From CAYPGJ01 sp964638515 (GTDB lineage: Bacteria > Planctomycetota > Phycisphaerae > Phycisphaerales > UBA1924): 64,000 nucleotides of DNA. This document shows positions 53,929-62,827 of the stretch, piece after piece (position 1 is the first letter of the stretch; every line of letters begins with the position of its first letter). Location: assembly GCA_964638515.1 (NCBI GenBank), contig CAZWZL010000012.1:1-64000 (forward strand), read 5' to 3'. A model generated the notes under the pieces. That model worked only from the letters and a program-made list of their open reading frames with translations, ran no database searches and was not told the origin of the DNA. Both the position numbers and the translations under genes were made by a program.

Positions 53929-56010
53929 TCAACCCCCGGGAGGCAGCTTGGTGGGGTTTCGGGGCGCCGGCGCGCCGGAGGCTCCTTCGCCAGACTTGGC
54001 ATCAGGCGCAGGCCCCTCGTCGTTGCGGAACGGCATCAGATCGTGCAGGACCCAGGGTCCCGACAGTGTGCTCGCGTCCCCCGATGAACTGAGAATCTGC
54101 TCTCGCAACAGCGAGATCACCGGCGGCCAGATCAGGAGGTCGGCTCCGCCCTGTCCAACTTCGCGCGCCCACCCGCGCACCCGATTCGGCCCTATGGAAT
54201 ACAGCACAAACGTCGAATCATCGAGCTCCGCCGAAAACGTCAGCGCGCCGCCGAGCGGCAGATCGCCGGCTTCTCCAAGCCCCGTGCTCTCCGGCTTCGG
54301 ACGCTTGTCCAGCAACTCCTCGTACGCCTGGCGCAGCTGTGTCTTCTGCTTCAGCTCTTTGTACAGAGTGCTGATGAAGGAGCTGTAGAGCCCCGCGGCC
54401 GAGGGTTCGCTCGATCCCGAATCGGCCAGCGCCACGAGCCAGAACGATTGCTCTCCGACCACGGCCCCGGCGGTGGGGCCAAGACTCTCGGCGAAATACG
54501 CCTTCATCAGGGACTCAAGCTTGGAGCGGTCGAACGAAGCTTCCTTGATCGCCGCGGTGTACTTCTTCAGCGTTGCACCCGGAGGGTTGACGACTTCGAC
54601 GGCCGCGCGCAGCGCATCCTCCGAAATGTCATCAGGAATGATCGGCTTCTGCTGCGCGATGTCCGCGCCTCCGACGCGCACCGCATGCGGCTTGGGCAGC
54701 TCGCGCTCGTTCCGGGGCTGATCGCGGATCGGCACAAAGTAGTGAAATTCCTCGCCCCGGATCGAATAGGGGTCCTTTTCGACGACCTTGATGTACGCCG
54801 GCCGCGACGCCGACAACGCCACCGGGAACGTGTTGTGCCGGATTCGAAACGCCGCCGCGGCGAGCGCCATGCGCGCGCCCGCGGCCTCCGCGAGCACGCG
54901 CTGCCTCGCTTCAAACAAGCTCGGAAACGCCTGCGCCACCCGAGCGACCGCCGAGTATCTGGTCGCGTCCATCCGTTGAAACTCGGAAGAGGTCGTGAGG
55001 ATGCGATCGTCCTGACGAAGACCCCAGCGAAGCTCAAAGTCCTTGAACACGCCCGCGAGCGTGTCCGTCGTGTCGAACGTCCCCGCGTGGCCCGCCGCCG
55101 CGTCCTGCCACCGCGCGGCCTCGCCGAACTGCAGCAACGGCCGCTCCGTGGAGGTCACGAGCGCCATCGTCGAGCCGAACCCGCTCGCGCTCGCCCCGCC
55201 GCGCTCGACGAACGCTCGCGCCAGGATCTGCTCGCCGGCGATGCGCTCGCCCCGCGGCAATCGGAGCCTGTCCAGGGCCAGATTGCGCTCATTCAACGAC
55301 TCGATCGCGCCGCCGACCTGCGTATCGGTGAGATCGGCGCCGTACGTGCGCACCACGTCCAGCGATCGTTGCAGCCCGATCACCAGGTTCCGAAGGCCCC
55401 ACCGCATTTCCGGCGCAAACTCGCGCTCCGCGAGAAGCCGCGAAAAGTGCGTCCACGCGACCATGAGCGTCAGCGCTTCCGAGGCCTTACCCAGCGCTCC
55501 CAAGCGAGTGGCCTCCACCTGCACCAGCGCTCCGAGCCGATCCAGCCCGCGCAGATGCTCAAACCGCGCCGCCGCGAGGATGGGTGGCTCGCCCAGCTCC
55601 GTGTACAAGCCCTTGGCCCGGAGCGATCCGTCCACCGCCCCCGCGCCGTACGGCTGCAGGTACGCAAATCGCTTGCCCGGCTCACCGACTTTGCGAACCG
55701 CCTCGATCGCGCTTTGCTGTTCGGGCGCAATCGCCCACGCTTCCAATGCGCGCCACGACGCCGACTTTGTGGTGACGAGCGCCGCGTGCAGCGCCGTCGC
55801 CGCGCCCTCGGGCGCCGGTGACATCGCGGCGATGGCGCTCAGCACGATCTGGTCGGCTCGCAAGTCCGGCGGCACGACCCGGTCCCGCCCCTCGTAGATC
55901 GCGTTGACTCGTCGCACGAACGCCGCGTCATCCGCGCCTCGCGCCGGAATCACGGCCATCGCCGCTACCAAGCCCGCCAACCCCACCCCGATTCCCGGTC
56001 TGTATCGCAT
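53929..56010 (-). CDS. Large secreted protein of unknown function
   Basis: 693 residues from the ATG at 56010, with AGGGAG 8 bases upstream. The signal peptide is MRYRPGIGVGLAGLVAAMAVIPARG. I do not recognise a family. The N-terminal ~450 residues are helical with aromatic and Leu-rich blocks (ALEAWAIAPEQQSAIEAV, HFSRLLAEREFAPEMRWGLRNLVIGLQRSLDV). Around 430-470 the stretch FRIRHNTFPVALSA plus KDPYSIRGEEFHYFVP recalls the 'R..G.FP..L..L....DP..G..F.Y' pattern that recurs in planctomycete secreted proteins. The last ~35 residues are Pro/Gly/Ala-rich. It is a single gene, divergent from alanine dehydrogenase. Confidence 0.75.
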   Translation of the reverse strand: MRYRPGIGVGLAGLVAAMAVIPARGADDAAFVRRVNAIYEGRDRVVPPDLRADQIVLSAIAAMSPAPEGAATALHAALVTTKSASWRALEAWAIAPEQQSAIEAVRKVGEPGKRFAYLQPYGAGAVDGSLRAKGLYTELGEPPILAAARFEHLRGLDRLGALVQVEATRLGALGKASEALTLMVAWTHFSRLLAEREFAPEMRWGLRNLVIGLQRSLDVVRTYGADLTDTQVGGAIESLNERNLALDRLRLPRGERIAGEQILARAFVERGGASASGFGSTMALVTSTERPLLQFGEAARWQDAAAGHAGTFDTTDTLAGVFKDFELRWGLRQDDRILTTSSEFQRMDATRYSAVARVAQAFPSLFEARQRVLAEAAGARMALAAAAFRIRHNTFPVALSASRPAYIKVVEKDPYSIRGEEFHYFVPIRDQPRNERELPKPHAVRVGGADIAQQKPIIPDDISEDALRAAVEVVNPPGATLKKYTAAIKEASFDRSKLESLMKAYFAESLGPTAGAVVGEQSFWLVALADSGSSEPSAAGLYSSFISTLYKELKQKTQLRQAYEELLDKRPKPESTGLGEAGDLPLGGALTFSAELDDSTFVLYSIGPNRVRGWAREVGQGGADLLIWPPVISLLREQILSSSGDASTLSGPWVLHDLMPFRNDEGPAPDAKSGEGASGAPAPRNPTKLPPGG

Positions 56011-56262
56011 GGGAACGCTCCCTGATAGCCCTTGGCCGCCGCCCGGCGCGGGGAAGGTTCCGCGACCATCGCCTCGGCGGCGAGGCACTATACCGGCCTC
56101 AACGGTCGGCCAGTCCCGGCTCCGGACGGAAAGCCGCGGCACTCCAAGTGCTCCGGCCCACAGGCCTCCGCGCGGGCCGTACACTGTCCCCCCCGCCGAT
56201 CGGCCCGCCAGTGGCCCGGCGTTTTTCCCGCGAGCCGCGGGCCGCCCAACATGAGGTGATCG

Positions 56263-57405
56263 ATGATCGTCGGAGTCCCCAGGGAAGTGAAGTCGGATGA
56301 GTCGCGCGTCGGAATGCTCCCCGTCGGAGCAGAGCTGCTCAAGCGCGATGGGCACTCCGTCGTCGTCGAACGCGGCGCGGGCGAGAACGCCGGATTCCCT
56401 GATGACCTCTACATCGGCGCCGGCGCGACCATGGTCGATTCCGCCGCCGAAGTATGGGGAAAGGCGGACCTCATCGTGAAGGTCAAGGAGCCGCAGGCCA
56501 AGGAAATCGCGCACATGCGCCGCGGCCAATTGGTCTTCACGTACTACCACTTCGCCGCCGACAAGCCCATGACCGTCGGCTGTCTCGAGAAGGGCGTCAC
56601 GTCCCTTGTCTACGAAACGCTCGAGCAGCCCGGGCCGACAGGCCGGCCGACCCTCCCGCTCCTCACGCCCATGTCCGAGGTCGCCGGAAAGATGTCTGTG
56701 CAGGAAGGCGCCAAGTACCTTGAGAAGCCTCAGGGCGGCCGCGGCATCCTGCTGGGCGGCATTCCCGGAGTATCCCCGGCCAAGGTCGTGGTGCTGGGCG
56801 CAGGCATCGTGGGCACGTGCGCAGCCAAGATGGCCGCGGGTCTGGGCGGAAACGTGTTCATCCTCGACGTCAACCTCGACCGTCTTCGCTACCTCGATGA
56901 CGTCATGCCCGCGAACTGCACGACGGTGTTCTCCGAACCGCACGCCGTCCGCCACCACGTTCGCGACGCCGATCTCGTCATCGGCGCCGTGCTCATTCCC
57001 GCCGCGAAGGCGCCCTATCTCGTGCGACGCGAAGACCTGAAGAACATGAAGCCCGGCTCCGTGATCGTGGATGTCGCCATCGATCAGGGCGGCTGCTTTG
57101 AGACAAGCCGACCCACCACGCATTCCGACCCCATCTACACCATCGACGGCGTGATTCATTACTGCGTCGCAAACATGCCCGGCGCCGTGCCCCGCACGAG
57201 CACCCTCGGCCTGACCAACGCCACGCTGCCATGGGTCGTGCGCATCGCCAACGCTTCCAAGATCGGAGGAGCGGCGGCGGGAATCCGCGCAATGGCTCAG
57301 GCCGACCCCGGATTCGCCAAAGCGGTGGGCACCGAGGACGGACGCCTGTACTCGCAGCCCGTCGCGGAGGCGCACGGGCTCGAATACTCACTCCCGCCGT
57401 TCTGA
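56263..57405 (+). CDS. ald: Alanine dehydrogenase
   Basis: 380 residues. NAD-dependent interconversion of L-alanine with pyruvate and ammonia. N-terminal IVGVPREVKSDESRVGMLP is diagnostic. Catalytic Lys and His positions of the family fall in VKVKEPQAKE and TYYHFA. The Rossmann motif VVVLGAGIVGTCAAKMAAG and the later region VIVDVAIDQGGCFETSRPTTHSDP are typical of Ald rather than transhydrogenase alpha. GAGGTG lies upstream of the ATG at 56263. Divergent from the secreted protein, with 252 bases between the starts. The AGCS alanine symporter is about 13 kb away, which could be one metabolic theme but is not an operon. Confidence 0.95.
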   Translation: MIVGVPREVKSDESRVGMLPVGAELLKRDGHSVVVERGAGENAGFPDDLYIGAGATMVDSAAEVWGKADLIVKVKEPQAKEIAHMRRGQLVFTYYHFAADKPMTVGCLEKGVTSLVYETLEQPGPTGRPTLPLLTPMSEVAGKMSVQEGAKYLEKPQGGRGILLGGIPGVSPAKVVVLGAGIVGTCAAKMAAGLGGNVFILDVNLDRLRYLDDVMPANCTTVFSEPHAVRHHVRDADLVIGAVLIPAAKAPYLVRREDLKNMKPGSVIVDVAIDQGGCFETSRPTTHSDPIYTIDGVIHYCVANMPGAVPRTSTLGLTNATLPWVVRIANASKIGGAAAGIRAMAQADPGFAKAVGTEDGRLYSQPVAEAHGLEYSLPPF

Positions 57406-57411
57406 GCCGTA

Positions 57412-57753
57412 TCACCTCGCCGCGCTGACGTCCCTGAGCCGACGCACCGTTCGAGGCCCGATGCCCGACACGCGCTCAAGATCTGAAATGGAGCGGAAGC
57501 CGCCATGGCGCGCGCGATCGTCGAGAATCCTCGCCGCGATCCCGGGGCCGATGCCCGGCAATAGTCTCAGCTCATCCGCGGAGGCGTGATTCACGTCAAT
57601 CAATCGAGAACCCCGCGCCGAGTCCGACCAGGGGGGGCGTGCTCCGCGCGCGTGATCAAGCCACGCCAGTCCGCCCCAGACGCACATCCCCGCCAGCAGA
57701 GCGGCCCCACCCCGGAGAGCGCCCCGAGGCATGTGCGGCGCCGGTGTCGTCAT
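57412..57753 (-). CDS. ComEA-like helix-hairpin-helix protein
   Basis: 113 residues. One transmembrane helix near residues 14-31 (LRGGAALLAGMCVWGGLAW), a short linker, then two helix-hairpin-helix units: LLPGIGPGIAARIL (64-77) and VSGIGPRTVRRL (95-106). This is the ComEA layout, in which the domain outside the membrane binds incoming DNA, although similar small HhH proteins exist with unknown roles. The start overlaps the stop of the GH10-like gene by four bases (ATGA), a sign of translational coupling. No comEC is in the window. Confidence 0.85.
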   Translation of the reverse strand: MTTPAPHMPRGALRGGAALLAGMCVWGGLAWLDHARGARPPWSDSARGSRLIDVNHASADELRLLPGIGPGIAARILDDRARHGGFRSISDLERVSGIGPRTVRRLRDVSAAR

Positions 57754-59312
57754 GTGCGAGTCGCTTCCTGCGTGAGCGCGCCCAGCCCGAGCGGCGTCCG
57801 TCGCTCACGCATGCCCTGGCGCAGTCGAGCGATCCGCATCAGCGACGGCTTGGGCTTGCCATCCGTGCCGATGAGCCCGCCGAAGTCCTGCTCAAGCCGC
57901 GTCGAATCGCCCGGAGGGTCGTACAACTCCTGCCAGCACACCGAGCGCACGAATGGTTTCGACAGGCAGATCGTCACGGCCTCGGCCAGCCACTCCGCTT
58001 GCGCATCGCCCGACCACGCCTTGCGCCACGTTCCTGCGATCGATCCATTCGCCGGTGGAGAGCTCGGCACTCCCATCGCCGTAACCACAAGCGGTCGGTC
58101 GTACGCCGAGTAAGCGTCCAGCATCGCGGAGAGCCGCATCATGTCGCGCACCGTCCGCCCGCCCGAGCCATCACCCATCTGGATCCGCAGGCCGAACGCG
58201 TCTATCTCCATCCCCTGCTGGTGCGCCATCTCGGCATAGAGCAGCGGCGGCGCCGACCGATCATTCCTCGCGTAGTGCTCACCAAAGGGCTGATCGATCT
58301 CCACCACCACCTCGCCCGCAGGCTGCAGCTTCTTGACCACCATCACGCACAGTCGCGTGAGGTCCATCAGCTGCTCCAGCGTCAGCGGGAAGCTCTCATT
58401 GAGGTGCAGGCCCGAGCACACGACCCAGCGCGACACTCCCTTGCGATACCGGGTCACGACGTGCTTCAGATGCTCGAAGCACACCTCACGGAGCGTGTCG
58501 TAGTCGTTCTCCCAGATATGCAGCCACTCGGGCGTGCGCCCGGCGCGAAAATCGATCAGCGGCCCCGCGTGCACCGGGATCTTGGCCTCGCGCACCGCCC
58601 ACTCAACCCACTTGTCCGTCTTGCCAAACGAGTATTCGCCCTCCTCCGGCTCCAGCGCGTTCCAACGCATCGGCATGCACACAAAGTCGAACGAGTCGCG
58701 CACCACCCGTTGCAGCGCGGCTCCCGTCTGGTCCCGGCGCACCACCGTCCCGATCGAGTACGCCGCAGCCGAGGACGACGTCGGTCCATGCGCCGCATCC
58801 AGACGAACCCGAAGCATCACGTCCGCCACGAGCAACGCAAGCCGCTCACTCGCCCGCACGCCGTGCGCGAGCGCCTCGCGAGCCAGCCGGTCCTGCTCGG
58901 GCGTGTACGTCCCCTCGCTCCCACCCGTGGCCGACAACGCCCGCGTGAACGCCGAGCGAGCCTTCTCGAACATGGTGAACGCCGGCTCCTCCGCCGGGAT
59001 GTCCCCGTTCACCCATTCCTCGAGCTTGTTGAGGAACAGCATGATCCGGTGGCGCGCCAGCTCCAGCGAAAGCAGGTAAGGCGCTTCCCGCTCCGGGAGA
59101 AGGCACGTCTGCAGCGAGCACCGGCCGCACCCATCCACCTCGAACAATGTGGTGAGCCCGCACGCCTCGCTCGAGTGCCGCTGGCACACCAATGCGCGGC
59201 CCTCCGCGCGCACAGACCCGGCCAGCGGAATGTCGTCCGGGCCGATGAGAAAGGCCCGCTCCGCCAACTCGCTCACCCGTTCGGGCGTGTCGAACACGAC
59301 AAACGAAAACAT
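57750..59312 (-). CDS. GH10-like (xylanase-fold) protein with possible degenerate active site
   Basis: 520 residues, AGGAGG about 11 bases before the ATG. The first ~180 residues form an unfamiliar domain with five Cys (43, 51, 62, 65 and 70) that may hold a metal or disulfides. The C-terminal part looks like a GH10 TIM barrel: WNALEPEEGEYSFGKTD (217-233) matches the W..LEP..G.Y.F motif. The acid/base Glu of the NE pair appears as Asn305-Glu306 in SGLHLNESF. At the place of the nucleophile motif ITELD the sequence is VVTAMG (409-414), so the second Glu seems to be absent. It has no signal peptide. It overlaps the ComEA-like gene. Confidence 0.78.
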   Translation of the reverse strand: MFSFVVFDTPERVSELAERAFLIGPDDIPLAGSVRAEGRALVCQRHSSEACGLTTLFEVDGCGRCSLQTCLLPEREAPYLLSLELARHRIMLFLNKLEEWVNGDIPAEEPAFTMFEKARSAFTRALSATGGSEGTYTPEQDRLAREALAHGVRASERLALLVADVMLRVRLDAAHGPTSSSAAAYSIGTVVRRDQTGAALQRVVRDSFDFVCMPMRWNALEPEEGEYSFGKTDKWVEWAVREAKIPVHAGPLIDFRAGRTPEWLHIWENDYDTLREVCFEHLKHVVTRYRKGVSRWVVCSGLHLNESFPLTLEQLMDLTRLCVMVVKKLQPAGEVVVEIDQPFGEHYARNDRSAPPLLYAEMAHQQGMEIDAFGLRIQMGDGSGGRTVRDMMRLSAMLDAYSAYDRPLVVTAMGVPSSPPANGSIAGTWRKAWSGDAQAEWLAEAVTICLSKPFVRSVCWQELYDPPGDSTRLEQDFGGLIGTDGKPKPSLMRIARLRQGMRERRTPLGLGALTQEATRT

Positions 59313-59433
59313 CAGCGCTCGCGCCTCCTGCCAGAGAGTCCAAGCACATCCTAAGCGAACCGCGGCCCGGCGACGCCCCCGCTCGTGCCGGGTCTATGGG
59401 AACCCGAGCGCCGCGATTCCGTCCCGCGGTAGC

Positions 59434-60393
59434 ATGACCGGCATGCACGCCGTTCTCCGCTCTGATCTACCCCTTGCCAACCGTCGAGAGGGCAAGGTCC
59501 GCGATCTCTATGACCTCCCGTCCCAAGGCTCCGGCCTTCCCCCGCGCGTGCTCATCATCGCCTCCGATCGCATCTCCGCGTTCGATGTCGTCATGCCCAC
59601 GCCCATCCCGGGCAAGGGCGCCATCCTGACCGACATCGCCGCGCGGTGGTTCCGGTTCATCGAAGAACGCGGCCTGGCGCGCACCCACCTGCTCTCCACC
59701 GACGCCGCAGACGTCCCCGGGCTTTCGTCGGATCAACGAGCGCAGATCTCCGGCCGATGCACCATCGCCCGCCGATGCCGTGTGATCCCCATCGAATGTG
59801 TGGTCCGCGGATATCTCGCGGGATCAGGATGGGTGGACTATCAGGCGTCCGGGAAGGTCTGCGGCGTTTCCCTCCCCAAGGGACTGCGCCGAGGAGATCG
59901 AATCACGGACGATGTCGGAATGCCCATCTTCACCCCGGCGACCAAGGAAGAGCGGGGTCGCCATGACGAGAACATCTCGTACGACCGCGCCTCTGAGCTC
60001 GTCGGTGAGCCTCTCATGCGCCGACTCCGCGATGCTTCGATCGCCATCTACACCCAGGCTCACGAATACGCGCTCGCACGCGGGCTCATGCTCGCGGACA
60101 CCAAGTTCGAATTCGGCTTTCCGGTCGACGAGCAAGGCCGACCGGAAGACGAACCCATCCTGATCGACGAAGCGCTCACCCCCGACTCCTCGCGCTACTG
60201 GCCCGCCGACGGCTGGGCGCCCGGCAACGAGCAACCCTCCTTCGACAAACAGTTCCTCCGCGAGCACCTGCTCACCCTCGTGCAGCAGGGTCGTTGGGAC
60301 AAGAGCCCACCCGCGCCCGAGCTGCCCGACCCGATCGTTCTTGGCACGCTGGCAAGGTACGAGGACGTCCGCCGGATGCTCTTCAGCGCCTGA
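59434..60393 (+). CDS. purC: Phosphoribosylaminoimidazole-succinocarboxamide synthase
   Basis: 319 residues from the ATG at 59434; an ATG at 59443 is possible. Joins aspartate to CAIR using ATP in purine synthesis. The family start is visible as REGKVRDLYDLP; later blocks are ASDRISAFDVVMPTPIPGKG, PIECVVRGYLAGSGW, DENISYDRA and LADTKFEFGF, then LIDEALTPDSSRYWPADGW with the conserved Asp of the ATP site. Length is close to the eukaryote-like and actinobacterial type (about 300), longer than E. coli (237). It is divergent from the GH10-like gene and is not in a purine operon. Confidence 0.95.
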   Translation: MTGMHAVLRSDLPLANRREGKVRDLYDLPSQGSGLPPRVLIIASDRISAFDVVMPTPIPGKGAILTDIAARWFRFIEERGLARTHLLSTDAADVPGLSSDQRAQISGRCTIARRCRVIPIECVVRGYLAGSGWVDYQASGKVCGVSLPKGLRRGDRITDDVGMPIFTPATKEERGRHDENISYDRASELVGEPLMRRLRDASIAIYTQAHEYALARGLMLADTKFEFGFPVDEQGRPEDEPILIDEALTPDSSRYWPADGWAPGNEQPSFDKQFLREHLLTLVQQGRWDKSPPAPELPDPIVLGTLARYEDVRRMLFSA

Positions 60394-60527
60394 TGGCCGC
60401 TCCCTTTTCTGGGGCGATGTCGGGAAGGACGCCGATACGTTCTGGCCGGGCGCACCGGGCGCCGTACGATGGCCCGGTGCCGAACTCGCCGACGAATCCA
60501 ACCCGCGATCAGGACCAGCCCTCGCCC

Positions 60528-60890
60528 ATGCTCGCCACACGCCAGTCGCTGCCCCCGACACGCGAGTCCGTCACGCACAAGTTCTGCATCGCCGGCTACG
60601 AGGGCTACCTCACCATCGGCCTGCACGACGACGGCCGACCCGGAGAGATCTTCCTCAAGATCTCGAAGGAAGGCTCCACCATTTCCGGTCTCTGTCAGGC
60701 CTACGCCCGGGCGTTCAGCCTCGCGCTCCAATTCGGGCTCACCGTTCCCGAGGCCGTGGCCCGGTTCAAGGGCATGCGATTCGAGCCCATGGGCGCCACC
60801 GGCAACCCGGAAATCCCCGAGACCTCGAGCATCCCGGACTACATCGCCCGATTCCTCGAACTGCACTTCGTGGATCTACGACGTTCCTGA
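60528..60890 (+). CDS. TSCPD-domain protein
   Basis: 120 residues from the ATG at 60528; a GTG at 60477 would add 17 residues. The body matches the TSCPD domain: THKFCIAGYEGYLTIGLHDDGRPGEIFLKISKEGSTISGLCQAYARAFSLALQFGL. This domain is usually found at the C-terminus of B12-dependent ribonucleotide reductases (NrdJ), where it carries Cys residues, and also as small stand-alone proteins. Here it stands alone, without an nrdJ next to it. The Cys residues (in KFCIAG and GLCQAY) are the notable conserved points. Function as a stand-alone protein is unknown. It converges on pyrH, 18 bases from its stop. Confidence 0.8.
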   Translation: MLATRQSLPPTRESVTHKFCIAGYEGYLTIGLHDDGRPGEIFLKISKEGSTISGLCQAYARAFSLALQFGLTVPEAVARFKGMRFEPMGATGNPEIPETSSIPDYIARFLELHFVDLRRS

Positions 60891-60908
60891 GCCCTTGGAT
60901 CGCCGCCC

Positions 60909-61700
60909 TCAGCCGTTGTGAATCAGCGTGCCAACGCTCTCGCCCGAAATGACGCGCGCGATGTTCCCCGGCTTATTGAAATCGAACACGAGCACCGGCA
61001 GATTCTGCTCCTGGCACATGGCCAGCGCCGTCATGTCCATGATCTTCAGCCGTCTCTGCAGCGCCTCGCTGAACGTCAACCGCTCATACCGCGTGGCCGA
61101 AGCGTCCTTGCGCGGATCGGCCGAGTAGACCCCGTCCACCTTGGTCGCCTTGAGCACAATCTCGCATTCCAGCTCAGTTGCGCGCAATGCCGCGCACGTA
61201 TCCGTAGTGAAGAACGGGTTCCCCGTTCCCGCCGCCAGCACCACCACATTCCCCTTCTCCATATGGCGAATCGCGCGGCCGCGGATGAACGGCTCCGCCA
61301 CCGCGTTGATCTCGATCGCCGTCAAGCACCGCGCCGATTGACCCAGCGTCCCGAGCATCTCCTTGAGGGCAAGCCCGTTGATCACGGTTCCCAGCATCCC
61401 CATGTGATCCGCCGTCGCGCGCGGAATGTGCCCCGCCTCGGCAAGAGACGCCCCCCGAACAATGTTCCCACCGCCCACCACCACCGCGATCTCGACCCCG
61501 CTGTCACAAGCCGCCCGGATCTCTCGAGCAATGACCCCGAGCTCCTCGGCATCCACACCCGACCCACCCGGCTTGCAAAACGCTTCGCCGCTCAGTTTCA
61601 ACAGCACGCGCTTGAACGGTGCACGCGCTCCTTCGGAAGATGTGGCGGAACTCGGAGCGGTGGGCGCGGCAGGTGTTGGCGGCATCGCACCGCATTGCAT
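60909..61700 (-). CDS. pyrH: UMP kinase
   Basis: 263 residues from the ATG at 61700; a TTG nine bases upstream and an ATG at 61685 are alternatives. Phosphorylates UMP to UDP and is normally essential. Amino acid kinase fold: RVLLKLSGEAF at the start, VVGGGNIVRG, DHMGMLGTVINGLAL and GTGNPFFTTDTCAALRA, KVDGVYSADPRKD and IMDMTALAMCQEQNLPVLVFDF. The last motif GNIARVISGESVGTLI closes the fold. The first ~30 residues (Ala/Pro/Ser-rich) precede the conserved start and are not in other family members. It is usually near tsf and frr; here neither is in the window. Confidence 0.94.
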   Translation of the reverse strand: MQCGAMPPTPAAPTAPSSATSSEGARAPFKRVLLKLSGEAFCKPGGSGVDAEELGVIAREIRAACDSGVEIAVVVGGGNIVRGASLAEAGHIPRATADHMGMLGTVINGLALKEMLGTLGQSARCLTAIEINAVAEPFIRGRAIRHMEKGNVVVLAAGTGNPFFTTDTCAALRATELECEIVLKATKVDGVYSADPRKDASATRYERLTFSEALQRRLKIMDMTALAMCQEQNLPVLVFDFNKPGNIARVISGESVGTLIHNG

Positions 61701-61819
61701 CCGCCCCAAAGCCCACGGTCAAGCCCCCGCAGGTGAGGGAACCGACGACGCGAGGCCGATGTATCTGTTCATGGCTCGGCCGGTCGCCGCGCCCCCTCGA
61801 CTAAAGTAACCCGCGTCGC

Positions 61820-62827
61820 GTGACCAACCAACCCCCTCCAACCACCGCCTCCAAGCCCCCCGCATCGGCAGGCACGCCGGTTTCACGACCGCCGCGCTCC
61901 TGGTCTCACCGGTTCGCCGATCTCTTTCTGCAGGCCTCGCTCGTCGGGCTCGCCGCGTCTGTCTTATTGCATGTCGCCGCGGGTCTGCTGGCCGCCGGGA
62001 TCGTCGTCGTGGCTGTCGGAGGCGGCCCCGGAGGCGGCTCCACCTTGGCCGTCGACGTGCCCCTCGCGTTGCTCTCGGAGTCCGAACTGCACGACATCGA
62101 ATCGGCCTCGCTCGCGCCGGTGGCCACGCCAATCCCTGATCTCCCGGGCTTCGAGCCTCCCAAGATCGATCTTGCCTCGGCCGGCGCCGCATCCACCTCA
62201 GCCTCCCAAGGTGAAGTGAGCCTCAGCGGCGGCGCCGGATCGGGTGGGGCTGGCCTCGGATCATCCGGGGAGGACGGCTTCGGCGAGGGGCTCGGCGGCG
62301 CGGGCGGTGGGGGGGCTAGGTTCTTTGGCGTCGAGGCCCGCGGCTCGCGCATCGCCTACATCGTGGATGTCTCGGGGTCCATGGCCGGACCCAAACTGGA
62401 GACGCTCAAGAACGAACTGGAACGATCGATCGACTCGCTGCTCGAACACGCCTCCTTCTCCGTGATGCTCTTCTCTTCCGAAGCGCGCCCCCTCGACGGC
62501 GCCGGCAACAAATGGTCCGACGCTTCCACCAAAGGCAAGCGCTCCGCGTTCCAGCGGATCTCCGCCATCGTCGCCACCGGCGGAACGAATCCCGAGAACG
62601 CGTTCGAGATGATTTTCGCCCTTCGCCCCAAACCCGACGCCGTGTATTTCATGACCGACGGGCTCTTTGCCGCAGAGATCGCGCCGCAGATCGAAGCCAT
62701 GAACCGCGCCGCGGGCTCCATCACGCCCATCCATTGCATCGCGTTCGTGAGCCAGGAGTCCGAAGTGCTGCTCCGAAGCATCGCGCTCGCGTCCGACGGC
62801 ACTTACACCTACGTGCCCGGGCCATGA
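61820..62827 (+). CDS. Membrane-anchored von Willebrand factor A protein
   Basis: 335 residues from a GTG without a clear Shine-Dalgarno. A Pro/Ser-rich cytoplasmic start, one transmembrane helix at about 35-67 (LVGLAASVLLHVAAGLLAAGI), a Gly/Ser-rich linker to about 170, then a vWA domain. The MIDAS motif is intact: Asp183-x-Ser185-x-Ser187 in DVSGSMAG, Thr256 in TGGTNPE and Asp280 in MTDG. The domain would lie outside the membrane. Its stop overlaps the next start by four bases (ATGA) and the third gene overlaps that, so all three are likely translated together. The ligand is unknown. Confidence 0.88.
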   Translation: MTNQPPPTTASKPPASAGTPVSRPPRSWSHRFADLFLQASLVGLAASVLLHVAAGLLAAGIVVVAVGGGPGGGSTLAVDVPLALLSESELHDIESASLAPVATPIPDLPGFEPPKIDLASAGAASTSASQGEVSLSGGAGSGGAGLGSSGEDGFGEGLGGAGGGGARFFGVEARGSRIAYIVDVSGSMAGPKLETLKNELERSIDSLLEHASFSVMLFSSEARPLDGAGNKWSDASTKGKRSAFQRISAIVATGGTNPENAFEMIFALRPKPDAVYFMTDGLFAAEIAPQIEAMNRAAGSITPIHCIAFVSQESEVLLRSIALASDGTYTYVPGP

